Below, one piece after another: positions 56,867 through 64,000 of a stretch of DNA of 64,000 bases (position 1 is its first letter; the number at the start of each line of letters is the position of its first letter). The position numbers and the translations under genes were made by a program. The stretch spans positions 1-64,000 of the forward strand of contig NZ_JADPFO010000007.1 in NCBI RefSeq assembly GCF_015668515.1. The letters are read 5' to 3'. The stretch comes from Paraclostridium tenue. Lineage in GTDB: Bacteria > Bacillota > Clostridia > Peptostreptococcales > Peptostreptococcaceae. Below the pieces are notes generated by a model, which was not told the DNA's origin, did not search any database, and saw only the letters and a list, made by a program, of their open reading frames with translations.

Positions 56867-58105
56867 CTAGAATGCCCAGTTTCCATCTTTGAATATTTGA
56901 ACCTTTTCACCATTAGCTTTTTCACCTATTATATCCATATCAGCAGAACCTATCATAAAGTCAACATGAGTTATACTAAAGTTTATACCGTGTTTATCTA
57001 ATTCATCTTGTGGTATATTTACTCCATTTTCTATACAACTCTTATAAGCTGTACCTATTGCAAAGTGACAAGATGCATTTTCATCATATAAAGTATTGTA
57101 AAATACTATATTTGTATCAGATATTGGTGATTTAAATGGAACTAAAGCTACTTCACCTAAGTAGTGAGAACCTTCATCAGTGTCTATTAATTTAGATAAA
57201 GTCTCATAGCCTTGCTCAGCAGTAAAGTCTACTATTTTTCCATCTTTAAATGTTAATGTAAAGTTGTTTATAACATTTCCACCGTAAACAAGTGGTTTAG
57301 TACTTGCAACAACACCATTAACCCCAAATTTATGAGGTAATGTAAATACTTCTTCAGTTGGTATGTTTGGATTAAAGTTTACGCCATTAGGGTCTTTAGA
57401 AGCACCACTTGCCCATATATGACCTTCTGGTAATTCCATAGTTATATCTGTTTTACCAGATTTAAAGTATAAAGTTTTAAATTTACTATCATTTAAAAAG
57501 TTCATTCTAACTTTTAAATTTTTATTATGTTGATTCCAAGCTTCTATAGGATCTTCTTGGTCAACTCTTGTACAATGGAATATTGCTTCCCACATTTTAT
57601 CTATAGCTTCTTCTTCAGAAACACCAGGGAATACTTTTTTAGACCAGTTTGCTGTAGGTACAGAAACTATACTCCATTTTGATTTATCTGATAGAGTATA
57701 AGATCTCCATTCTTTAAGTGCTTCAGCAGAAGCTTTTTGGAAATTTGCTACTCTTTGAGGGTCAACATCTTTTAAAAGATCTGGATCTTGAGCATATATT
57801 GTTAAGAATGCTCCTCCATTTTTAGCTATATCAACATATTGGTCAGATACCCAAGTTGGGAACTCATTGAAAGTTTCTTCTGGAGCATTTAAATATTTTA
57901 TAAGAGTACATTCTTCATCAGACCACTCTACAAATACTTCTTTAGCTCCTAAATCATAAGCTTTTTTTACAACCTTTCTTACAAAAGGAGCACATTCAAT
58001 AGGAGATCTAACTAATAACGTTTGTCCGGGTTGTATATTTACCCCAACTTTAACTGATAATTCAGCATATTTTTCTAGATTTCTTTCTAAATTCATAAAG
58101 GTCAC
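56867..58105 (-). CDS. M29 family aminopeptidase (AmpS/PepS type)
   Basis: This 412-residue metallo-aminopeptidase begins NLEKYAELSVKVGVNIQPGQ and has TDITMELPEGHIWASGASKD and the C-terminal ITHVDFMIGSADMDI with metal-binding His/Asp residues. The full family length is present. It removes N-terminal residues from peptides in the cytosol. GAGAGGATG precedes the ATG. It stands alone between a bidirectional terminator and a gap of about 300 bases. Confidence 0.92.
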   Translation of the reverse strand: MTFMNLERNLEKYAELSVKVGVNIQPGQTLLVRSPIECAPFVRKVVKKAYDLGAKEVFVEWSDEECTLIKYLNAPEETFNEFPTWVSDQYVDIAKNGGAFLTIYAQDPDLLKDVDPQRVANFQKASAEALKEWRSYTLSDKSKWSIVSVPTANWSKKVFPGVSEEEAIDKMWEAIFHCTRVDQEDPIEAWNQHNKNLKVRMNFLNDSKFKTLYFKSGKTDITMELPEGHIWASGASKDPNGVNFNPNIPTEEVFTLPHKFGVNGVVASTKPLVYGGNVINNFTLTFKDGKIVDFTAEQGYETLSKLIDTDEGSHYLGEVALVPFKSPISDTNIVFYNTLYDENASCHFAIGTAYKSCIENGVNIPQDELDKHGINFSITHVDFMIGSADMDIIGEKANGEKVQIFKDGNWAF

Positions 58106-58404
58106 ATCCTCTCAAAAATTTACATTAATGTAAAAATATATTCATCCAATTTAAGTATAGCACCATTTCTATATTACTCCAAAATACTTTTTATTATTAA
58201 ATAAAATTGTATTTTTCTAAAATAAAAAAGAATTCAAAATATTCATGTATACTATTTATTAATATAATTTTTAAATACCCATTTTTGAAAAATTTAACAA
58301 AATAAAGTAAATAATGTAACCATTTAAAGGGTAATGAAAGATAGTATAAGATATTAAATTTTGATATAATATTACTTATTATATTGGTAGTTAGGAGGCA
58401 ATAG
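58106..58404. other. Divergent intergenic gap
   Basis: These 299 AT-rich bases lie between the divergently read M29 peptidase and nitroreductase genes. A TATAAT-like element near 58365-58371 (GATATAATATT) is a plausible -10 for the nitroreductase gene. Nothing else is evident. Confidence 0.4.
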
Positions 58405-59181
58405 ATGGAGTTATATGACGCTATTTTTTATAGAAAATCTACTAAAAAGTACTCAAAGAATAAATTAAGTATAAGTATGTTTGAAGAAGTTAGGAATATA
58501 TGCACTGATATAGAAAGTTTGGATGAAAGTATAAAAGTTAAAGCTTATCCTATATTAAAAGGTGATAGTTTAAAGTTTATAATAAAAAAAGGTCATAGAA
58601 TAGTAGCACCACACTATATTTTATTAACAGTTCAATTACCAGAAGAAAGTGGTCAAGAAGAACCAATAAATTACTTTGATAGTGTTGGATATGCTGGAGA
58701 AAAGTTAGTGTTAACATTAACTGAAATGGGATTAGCTACATGTTGGATAGGGAATAGTTTTAATAAGGAATTAATTTTAGATTTTGTTATATTAGACGAA
58801 AATGAAATTCCATCAATGCTTATAGCTTTCGGATTTCCAGAGGGAAAAGACGGTTTGTTTAGAAAAAAAGAAGAAAAGTTAGATAGAAAACCATTAAAAC
58901 AAATAGCTAAAAATATAGATGAAAAATGGGAAGATATAATAGAATGTGTAAGATTATCGCCATCATACAAAAATTCGCAACCATGGAGATTTTATCAAAA
59001 TAATGAATATCTTGATATATATATGAAAAAAGATTCTAATGAGGATATAAACCAAGTGAATATGGGGATTGCTTTAAAACATTTTGAAATAGCATGTAAA
59101 TATAATAATATAGATTTTGAATATATAAAGCTAAATCTTAAAGATAAATTAAGAAAAGAATATTATATAAGTGTCGTATAA
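58405..59181 (+). CDS. Nitroreductase-fold protein (TM1586 type)
   Basis: This 258-residue FMN-binding-fold protein has YDAIFYRKSTKKYSKNKLS at the N-terminus and SVGYAGEKLVLTLTEMGLAT then CWIGNSF in the middle. A second nitroreductase-like half contains CVRLSPSYKNSQPWRF. The two-lobed form within one chain is that of the TM1586-like putative nitroreductases. The physiological substrate is unknown. AGGAGG precedes the ATG and a terminator follows. Confidence 0.82.
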   Translation: MELYDAIFYRKSTKKYSKNKLSISMFEEVRNICTDIESLDESIKVKAYPILKGDSLKFIIKKGHRIVAPHYILLTVQLPEESGQEEPINYFDSVGYAGEKLVLTLTEMGLATCWIGNSFNKELILDFVILDENEIPSMLIAFGFPEGKDGLFRKKEEKLDRKPLKQIAKNIDEKWEDIIECVRLSPSYKNSQPWRFYQNNEYLDIYMKKDSNEDINQVNMGIALKHFEIACKYNNIDFEYIKLNLKDKLRKEYYISVV

Positions 59182-59183
59182 TT

Positions 59184-59227
59184 AAAAAGTAACTCTATTA
59201 AATTATAGAGTTGCTTTTTAATTTTTG
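59184..59227 (+). terminator. Terminator after the nitroreductase gene
   Basis: AAAAAGTAACTCTAT and ATAGAGTTGCTTTTT (one A-G mismatch) surround a short loop, followed by AATTTTTG. Confidence 0.85.
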
Positions 59228-59251
59228 CATAAATTTATCAAAATATGTAAA

Positions 59252-59293
59252 AATTTAACAATATGATAATTTATGTTATAATGTTGTTAAATT
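59252..59293 (+). promoter_or_regulatory. Promoter of the second Agr-like pair, flanked by an inverted repeat
   Basis: A TATAAT -10 (59277-59282) with a TTTAAC -35 (59254-59259) 17 bases upstream lies inside a perfect 10-base inverted repeat: AATTTAACAA (59252-59261) and TTGTTAAATT (59284-59293). One arm covers the -35 and the other the likely start point. Confidence 0.6.
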
Positions 59294-59314
59294 AATTAGA
59301 AAGGTATATGGGAT

Positions 59315-60586
59315 ATGTTTCATTTTTATATACTTTTAACAAGTGTTGGAATTTGCTTAAGTTTTATAAATATTTATGATTTTAAAAGAAATAAACTTAA
59401 GTTAGCTGTATACTTTTTGATTTTATATATAAGTATATGTATGGTATCTAAATGTTTGAAGGTATCACCTTTATATGGATTAAATATAATAAATGCTATT
59501 TTTGTTTATAGGCTTACAAAGAAAACTTTATTAACTGTTATAATTCCTTTAATATCTACAGTATTATATATAGCAGTTAATATTTTTTGTTACTATATAG
59601 TTTTATTTTTAACAGATATAAACATATATAAAATAAGTTCAATAGTGTATTTAATTTTATACTATTTAATTACATATTTAATTATCATTATTGTTTCAAA
59701 AATTTTAAACTGTAAGTTTATGAAAACACTTGAAGATTTTGAAGTGTTATATAAATCTAAAATTAAAATATTAATTTTGTTAATAAGTATACTTTCTATA
59801 TGCATATATTTTGAGACTATTAGACAAATAGATGTATCTTGTATAACTGAATTAGAAGTTAAACATAGTTTAATGTTGTCATTTTTAAATTTTTTAACAT
59901 TTTTATCAACTATGTCTCTAATTATGTTAATGAATAATCAAAACCGATTAAAAGAGATACATGAATATAATAAAAAATTAGAAGATATGACAAATGAAAT
60001 AAAAAAATTTAGACATGATTATAAAAATATTATTTTATCTATGAGTGGATATATAGAAGAAAATGATATGGAAGGATTGAAAAAATTTTTTTATTCAAAT
60101 ATAGAATGTTCAACAAAAAATTTGGATTTATACAATCTAAGTCTTGCATCAATTGGAAATATAAAATATATAGAAGTTAAAGGGGTAATAGCTTCAAAAT
60201 TAATAGAGGCTCAAGAAAAAGGAATAGAGATTAAGGTATATATTCCAAATGTTATAGAATATATAAATTTTAATAGTTTAGATTTATGCAGGATTTTAGG
60301 GATTGCATTAGATAATTGTATAGAAGCTTCTTTAGAATCTGAAAATCCATTAATAACTTTATCGATTATAGATGAAAAAGATTTAACTTCAATAATAATT
60401 TTAAATACATATAAAAGTAATATAAAGAATACATCTGAGTTGTTTAAAAATGGATACTCCTCAAAAGGGGAAGGACGAGGAATTGGACTTAGCAATTTAA
60501 AAGAAATTTTGAGTAACTATAATAATGCTTATTTTACTATAAAAGCAGAAGGGGAATTTATTCAAAAGTTAGACATATATAAATAA
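59315..60586 (+). CDS. Sensor histidine kinase, AgrC/GHKL type (second)
   Basis: This 423-residue kinase has six or so membrane segments (residues 1-210), His234 in FRHDYKNIILSMSGYI, N box (ALDNCIEAS) and G box (GRGIGLSNLKEIL). FRHDYKN is the AgrC/ComD histidine box. It is in the order kinase then regulator, the reverse of the first system at 36-38 kb. AAAGG lies upstream of the ATG. The cognate peptide gene is not in the window. Confidence 0.87.
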   Translation: MFHFYILLTSVGICLSFINIYDFKRNKLKLAVYFLILYISICMVSKCLKVSPLYGLNIINAIFVYRLTKKTLLTVIIPLISTVLYIAVNIFCYYIVLFLTDINIYKISSIVYLILYYLITYLIIIIVSKILNCKFMKTLEDFEVLYKSKIKILILLISILSICIYFETIRQIDVSCITELEVKHSLMLSFLNFLTFLSTMSLIMLMNNQNRLKEIHEYNKKLEDMTNEIKKFRHDYKNIILSMSGYIEENDMEGLKKFFYSNIECSTKNLDLYNLSLASIGNIKYIEVKGVIASKLIEAQEKGIEIKVYIPNVIEYINFNSLDLCRILGIALDNCIEASLESENPLITLSIIDEKDLTSIIILNTYKSNIKNTSELFKNGYSSKGEGRGIGLSNLKEILSNYNNAYFTIKAEGEFIQKLDIYK

Positions 60587-60598
60587 GGAGGAGTTAGG

Positions 60599-61324
60599 GT
60601 GAGAATATTTATATGTGAGGACAATGACGATCAAAGGTATAGCCTTGAAAAATCTATAGTATCTATTTTAGAAAATGAAAATATAAAAGGTGATATAGTA
60701 TTATCTAGTAACTCATCTAAGAAAATTATAGATTATATATCAGAAAACAAAGGTAGAGGGGTGTACTTTTTAGATATAAACATAGGTGAGGATATAGATG
60801 GAATCGAATTAGCAAGGCAGATAAATAATATCGATAAAAGTGCAATAATTATTATGATTACATCTCATAAAGATATGAGTCATCTTGTTTTTAAATATCA
60901 CATAGGTGCAATTGATTATATTATTAAAGAAGATTATGAAGAAGTAAAACATAGAATAAGAGAATGTATAATATGTGCAAATAATAAAATGAAAGATAGC
61001 TTAAATAAAGACTATTTTTTTATTGAAAGATTAGACTGTATAGATAAGATTAAATATGAAGACATTCTTTACTTTGAAACTTGTAAAAAAAGATTTATAG
61101 GACTTAATACTACTAAAAGTTACATAGAGTTTAATGGAACCCTAAAAGAACTAGAAAAAAAATTAGATGATAGATTTATAAGATGTCATAAGTCTTATAT
61201 TGTAAATAAAAATAAAGTAAGAAACATTAATAAAAAACAAAGAATTATTACTATGGAAGATGGAAGTAAATGCTATGTATCTTTGTTGCTTTTAAAAAAG
61301 ACAGTTGAAAGTATTGTATCTTAA
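60599..61324 (+). CDS. LytTR-type response regulator (AgrA-like, second)
   Basis: This 241-residue regulator has acidic residues E7, D8 and D10, phospho-acceptor Asp59 (YFLDINIGEDIDGIE) and an unusual switch region (IDYIIKEDYEEV). A LytTR domain from about residue 140 contains IRCHKSYIVNKNKVRNI. The start is GTG with AGGAGGAG upstream. Only 12 bases separate it from the kinase gene. The DNA targets are unknown. Identity to the first regulator is low by eye, so they look paralogous but not a recent duplication. Confidence 0.88.
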   Translation: MRIFICEDNDDQRYSLEKSIVSILENENIKGDIVLSSNSSKKIIDYISENKGRGVYFLDINIGEDIDGIELARQINNIDKSAIIIMITSHKDMSHLVFKYHIGAIDYIIKEDYEEVKHRIRECIICANNKMKDSLNKDYFFIERLDCIDKIKYEDILYFETCKKRFIGLNTTKSYIEFNGTLKELEKKLDDRFIRCHKSYIVNKNKVRNINKKQRIITMEDGSKCYVSLLLLKKTVESIVS

Positions 61325-61355
61325 GATACTATGATAGCTTAAATACATAAAATAG

Positions 61356-61384
61356 TTGACATGTATATGAATAAGTGTAATAAT
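61356..61384 (+). promoter_or_regulatory. Promoter of the pyr operon
   Basis: A consensus TTGACA (61356-61361) is followed 17 bases on by AATAAT (61379-61384) in an extended TGT-AATAAT context. The transcript would begin near 61391 and include the whole PyrR-type leader. Confidence 0.8.
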
Positions 61385-61398
61385 TATACACAAGAGAA

Positions 61399-61429
61399 GG
61401 CTTTAAATTATCCCGAGAGGATATTAAGC
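61399..61429 (+). promoter_or_regulatory. Degenerate PyrR-like RNA loop
   Basis: The stem GGCTTTAA..ATCC / GGAT..TTAAGC presents a loop CCCGAGAGG, one base from the PyrR-binding CCAGAGAGG. No terminator follows it before the next attenuator, so if it binds PyrR it would not end transcription by itself. Confidence 0.5.
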
Positions 61430-61456
61430 AATCTTATTTATAAATTAAAAATAAAA

Positions 61457-61554
61457 ACTTCCTTGAAAGTAGTCCAGAGAGACTAGTAAGGTTATATAAA
61501 TAGATTTAATTTGCATACATATAACCTCTAACTGGATTAGTTAGAGGTTTTTTT
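61457..61554 (+). promoter_or_regulatory. PyrR attenuator 1
   Basis: The PyrR-binding hairpin has AGTCCAGAGAGACT (61471-61484) with CCTT / AAGG lower stem. AGGTTATAT (61489-61497) can pair perfectly with ATATAACCT (61519-61527) to form the antiterminator. That pairing disrupts the terminator AACCTCTAACT / AGTTAGAGGTT (61523-61549) with its T run. This is the full three-structure switch: PyrR with UMP favours termination. Confidence 0.92.
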
Positions 61555-61575
61555 AATATATAAAAATAAAATAAA

Positions 61576-61673
61576 GTCTTTTAAACTAGTCCAGAGAGGC
61601 TGGGAAAGATATCGCCATAACACAAAGTTATGAAGTATTGAATCCTTATACCTCTAGGTATAAGGATTTTTCT
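61576..61673 (+). promoter_or_regulatory. PyrR attenuator 2
   Basis: The second loop is AGTCCAGAGAGGCT (61588-61601), a perfect PyrR site, with lower stem TCTTT / AAAGA. The terminator is AATCCTTATACCT / AGGTATAAGGATT (61641-61668) plus T run. A plausible antiterminator uses CATAAC / GTTATG (61616-61632) and flanking GATAT / GTATT pairs. It lies just 40 bases before pyrF. Confidence 0.9.
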
Positions 61674-61709
61674 GATATTAGGGGCTTTATATAAAAAGGA
61701 GAGAGTAAA

Positions 61710-62426
61710 ATGATAAATGGAAAAGACAAACTAATTGTAGCAATTGATACTAACGACTTTGATAAAGCTAAGGAATTAATAGATAAGTTAGAAGATAGTG
61801 TAGATATATTTAAAGTAGGGTTAGAACAATATGTAGCAACAAGGGGTAAAACAGTAGATTATTTAAAAGAAAAGGGTAAAAAGATATTTTTAGATCTTAA
61901 GTTTCACGATATACCAAATACAATGCAAAGCGCAGTAAGAGCAGCAGTTAGAGATAACGTTTGGCTAATGACAATACATGTTTCAGATATGGAAGGAATG
62001 AGACAATGTGCATTAGCTGCAAAAGAAGAAGCTGAAAAGTTGGGAATAGAAAAACCAATAATAGTAGGAGTTACAGTATTAACTTCATTAAGTGATAAAG
62101 ATTTACAAGATATAGGTTGTAATATGACTGCGGGAGAATTAGCAATAAAAAGAGCTAGATTAGCTAAAGAAGCAGGAATAGATGGTATAGTTTGTTCAGC
62201 ACAAGAGGTTGATAAAATAGTAGAAGCTTGTGGAAGTGAATTTGTAACAGTTTGTCCAGGAATAAGACCTGAAAGTGCGGATAAAGGAGACCAAAAAAGA
62301 GTTGTTACTCCAAAAGAAGCGATAAATAAAGGAGCTCATTACTTAGTAGTTGGAAGACCAATAACTAAGGCTGAAAATCCAAGTCAAGCAGCAACAAATA
62401 TAGTAAAAGAAATAGAAAATGCCTAA
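61710..62426 (+). CDS. pyrF: Orotidine 5'-phosphate decarboxylase
   Basis: This 238-residue TIM-barrel enzyme decarboxylates OMP to UMP, the last de novo pyrimidine step. The motifs IVAIDTNDFDKAKELI at the start, the catalytic FLDLKFHDIPNT, and CPGIRPE near the C-terminus are all intact. AAAGGAGAG precedes the ATG. It is the first structural gene after two PyrR attenuators, so its expression should fall when UMP is plentiful. carA follows after 14 bases. Confidence 0.96.
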   Translation: MINGKDKLIVAIDTNDFDKAKELIDKLEDSVDIFKVGLEQYVATRGKTVDYLKEKGKKIFLDLKFHDIPNTMQSAVRAAVRDNVWLMTIHVSDMEGMRQCALAAKEEAEKLGIEKPIIVGVTVLTSLSDKDLQDIGCNMTAGELAIKRARLAKEAGIDGIVCSAQEVDKIVEACGSEFVTVCPGIRPESADKGDQKRVVTPKEAINKGAHYLVVGRPITKAENPSQAATNIVKEIENA

Positions 62427-62440
62427 GGGGGAGGTAAGTT

Positions 62441-63490
62441 ATGAAAGCTAAGTTAATATTAGAAGATGGAACGATATTTGAAGGTAAAGCTTTTGGTTAT
62501 TTAAATGAAAGTGTAGGAGAAGTAGTATTTAATACCTCTATGACAGGATATGGAGAGGTTTTAACAGATCCATCATACTATGGGCAAATAGTAACAATGA
62601 CTTACCCACTAATTGGGAATTATGGAATAAATCTAGAAGATGTGGAATCAAGAGGAGTTCATGTAAAAGGATTTATAGTAAGAGAAAAGAGTGATAATCC
62701 AAATAACTTTAGATGTGAGATGGATATAGACACATATTTAAAACAAAATAAAGTTATAGGTCTTGAAGGTATAGACACTAGAGCATTAACTAAAATATTA
62801 AGAAACAATGGTACTATGAAAGGGATAATCACTTTAGAAAATAATGCGACATTAGAAGATGTTGTTTCAAAAATAGATAAATTCTCAAATACAGAAGCAG
62901 TAAAAACAGTAACTAGAAAAGAAACAGAATATATAAAGGGGAATGGTCCAAAGGTAGCAGTTATGGACTTTGGAGTTAAAGAAAACATATTAAGATCTTT
63001 TAAAGCAAGAGGATGTGATTTAGTAGTTTTACCGGCAACAACAACAGCCGAAGAAATACTAAATGAAAATCCAGATTTAATATTCTTATCAAATGGACCT
63101 GGAGATCCAGAAGATTTAGAAGATGTTATAGAAAACATAAGACAATTAATAGGCAAAAAACCTATAGCAGGTATATGTTTAGGACATCAACTTTTAGCCT
63201 TAACACTAGGTGGAAAAACAGCAAGGCTTAAGTTTGGACATAGAGGTGGAAATCATCCAGTTAAAGATTTGGAAGATGGAAAAGTTTATATAACATCTCA
63301 AAATCATGGGTACTATGTTTCACAAATGCCAGAAAATATGAACATAACACATGTAAACTTAAACGATAACACAGTAGAAGGTATGAGACACAGTGAATTA
63401 CCAATATATAGTGTTCAATATCACCCAGAGGCTTGTCCAGGGCCTAAAGACAATGATTATATATTCGATAAGTTCTTAGAATTAATATAA
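62441..63490 (+). CDS. carA: Carbamoyl-phosphate synthase, small (glutaminase) subunit
   Basis: This 349-residue protein has an N-terminal domain (LEDGTIFEGKAFGY, GEVVFNTSMTGYGEVLTDPS) and a class I glutamine amidotransferase domain with the nucleophile Cys246 (GICLGHQLLAL) and HPEA near the end. It supplies ammonia to CarB for carbamoyl phosphate. GGGGGAGG precedes the ATG. Under PyrR control it would serve pyrimidine synthesis, though arginine synthesis could share it. Confidence 0.96.
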   Translation: MKAKLILEDGTIFEGKAFGYLNESVGEVVFNTSMTGYGEVLTDPSYYGQIVTMTYPLIGNYGINLEDVESRGVHVKGFIVREKSDNPNNFRCEMDIDTYLKQNKVIGLEGIDTRALTKILRNNGTMKGIITLENNATLEDVVSKIDKFSNTEAVKTVTRKETEYIKGNGPKVAVMDFGVKENILRSFKARGCDLVVLPATTTAEEILNENPDLIFLSNGPGDPEDLEDVIENIRQLIGKKPIAGICLGHQLLALTLGGKTARLKFGHRGGNHPVKDLEDGKVYITSQNHGYYVSQMPENMNITHVNLNDNTVEGMRHSELPIYSVQYHPEACPGPKDNDYIFDKFLELI

Positions 63491-63528
63491 TAGATTGCTT
63501 AAATTAACCAGATAAGGAGATTAAGAGT

Positions 63529-64000
63529 ATGCCTAAAATAGATAGTATTAAAAAGACATTAGTATTAGGGTCAGGACCTATAATAATAGGTCAAGCAGCA
63601 GAGTTTGATTACTCTGGAACACAAGCTTGTCAGGCTTTAAAAGAAGAGGGAATAGAAGTTGTTTTAATAAACAGTAACCCAGCTACTATAATGACTGATG
63701 AAGAGGTAGCGGATAAAATATATATAGAACCATTAACAATAGAATTTATAGAAAAAATAATAGAAAAAGAAAGACCAGATAGTATCTTAGCAGGTATGGG
63801 AGGTCAAACAGGACTTAACTTAGCAGTTGAACTTTATGATTCAGGTATACTTGATAAATATAATGTAAAAGTATTAGGAACTTCTATAGAATCTATAAAA
63901 AAAGGTGAAGACAGAGATTTATTTAGAGAAGTTATGAAAGAAATAAACCAACCAGTAGTAGTAAGTGATATAGTAACTAACTTAGAAGATGGATTAGCTT
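63529..64000 (+). CDS. carB: Carbamoyl-phosphate synthase, large subunit (5' part)
   Basis: The frame opens at an ATG behind TAAGGAGA, 38 bases after carA, and runs off the window end after about 157 codons. It begins [20 protein letters not shown] followed by [20 protein letters not shown], then [11 protein letters not shown], the CarB N-terminal ATP-grasp lead. The rest of the roughly 1070-residue protein lies outside. Confidence 0.96.
   Translation, partial: MPKIDSIKKTLVLGSGPIIIGQAAEFDYSGTQACQALKEEGIEVVLINSNPATIMTDEEVADKIYIEPLTIEFIEKIIEKERPDSILAGMGGQTGLNLAVELYDSGILDKYNVKVLGTSIESIKKGEDRDLFREVMKEINQPVVVSDIVTNLEDGLA

Noticed and set aside
62659-63156. Minus-strand frame of 165 codons opposite carA
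   Set aside because: It is antisense to a clear enzyme gene, without a ribosome site or recognisable protein.

Overview
The window is very AT-rich Firmicute DNA. Its gene order is that of a chromosomal replication origin in the Peptostreptococcaceae (Clostridioides / Paeniclostridium / Romboutsia-type clostridia). The genus assignment is inferred from remembered synteny (dnaA-dnaN-S4-recF-gyrB-gyrA-sigB-rRNA on one side; rpmH-rnpA-yidD-yidC-jag-mnmE-mnmG-rsmG-noc-parA-parB on the other) and was not searched. Transcription diverges from about 10.8-11.3 kb, where perfect and near-perfect DnaA boxes cluster: this is oriC.

Left arm (minus strand, 1-10.8 kb): dnaA, a second DnaA-box region, dnaN, then S4-recF-gyrB-gyrA, then a five-gene sigma-B unit (YtxH, DUF948, rsbV, rsbW, sigB), then a strong rRNA promoter whose 16S gene lies beyond base 1. 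Right arm (plus strand): the rpmH-to-jag ribosome/secretion block, mnmE-mnmG-rsmG (tRNA modification, 16S methylation), noc and parAB (segregation). Next comes a sulfur/selenium-type block (class V aminotransferase, YedF, DUF3343, with a TPR regulator and an exported protein between). Then follow an aminotransferase, rpsF-ssb-rpsR with an S6:S18-type leader, gdpP-rplI-dnaB, and purA.

From 35 kb the content is more accessory. There are eight tRNA genes with a duplicated Lys-Glu-Val unit and an AgrA/AgrC-like two-component system followed by an ABC exporter. The helicase loader and a DnaD-like initiator follow on the minus strand. Then come an M1 peptidase, walJ-like and rlmH genes, a TauE-type transporter, a DeoR regulator, the threonine-to-glycine pair tdh/kbl, a YitT protein, a TtcA-like enzyme, a pseudouridine-kinase-like PfkB protein, an M29 aminopeptidase, a nitroreductase and a second AgrC/AgrA-like pair. 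The window ends in pyrF-carA-carB behind a leader carrying two complete PyrR-type attenuators and a third PyrR-like loop.

The items most worth a second look are: a 15-base near-parS sequence that occurs twice between genes (once beside a Noc-site-like palindrome); a five-box DnaA cluster just after dnaB; the tandem PyrR leader; the dispersed selenium/sulfur trafficking genes; a 157-bp inverted-repeat element; and two Agr-type two-component systems without any visible agrB or agrD. No CRISPR array, transposase, phage gene or toxin gene was found. Where an upstream in-frame codon lay inside a ribosome binding site, the start was moved to the next well-placed codon, as stated in each entry.
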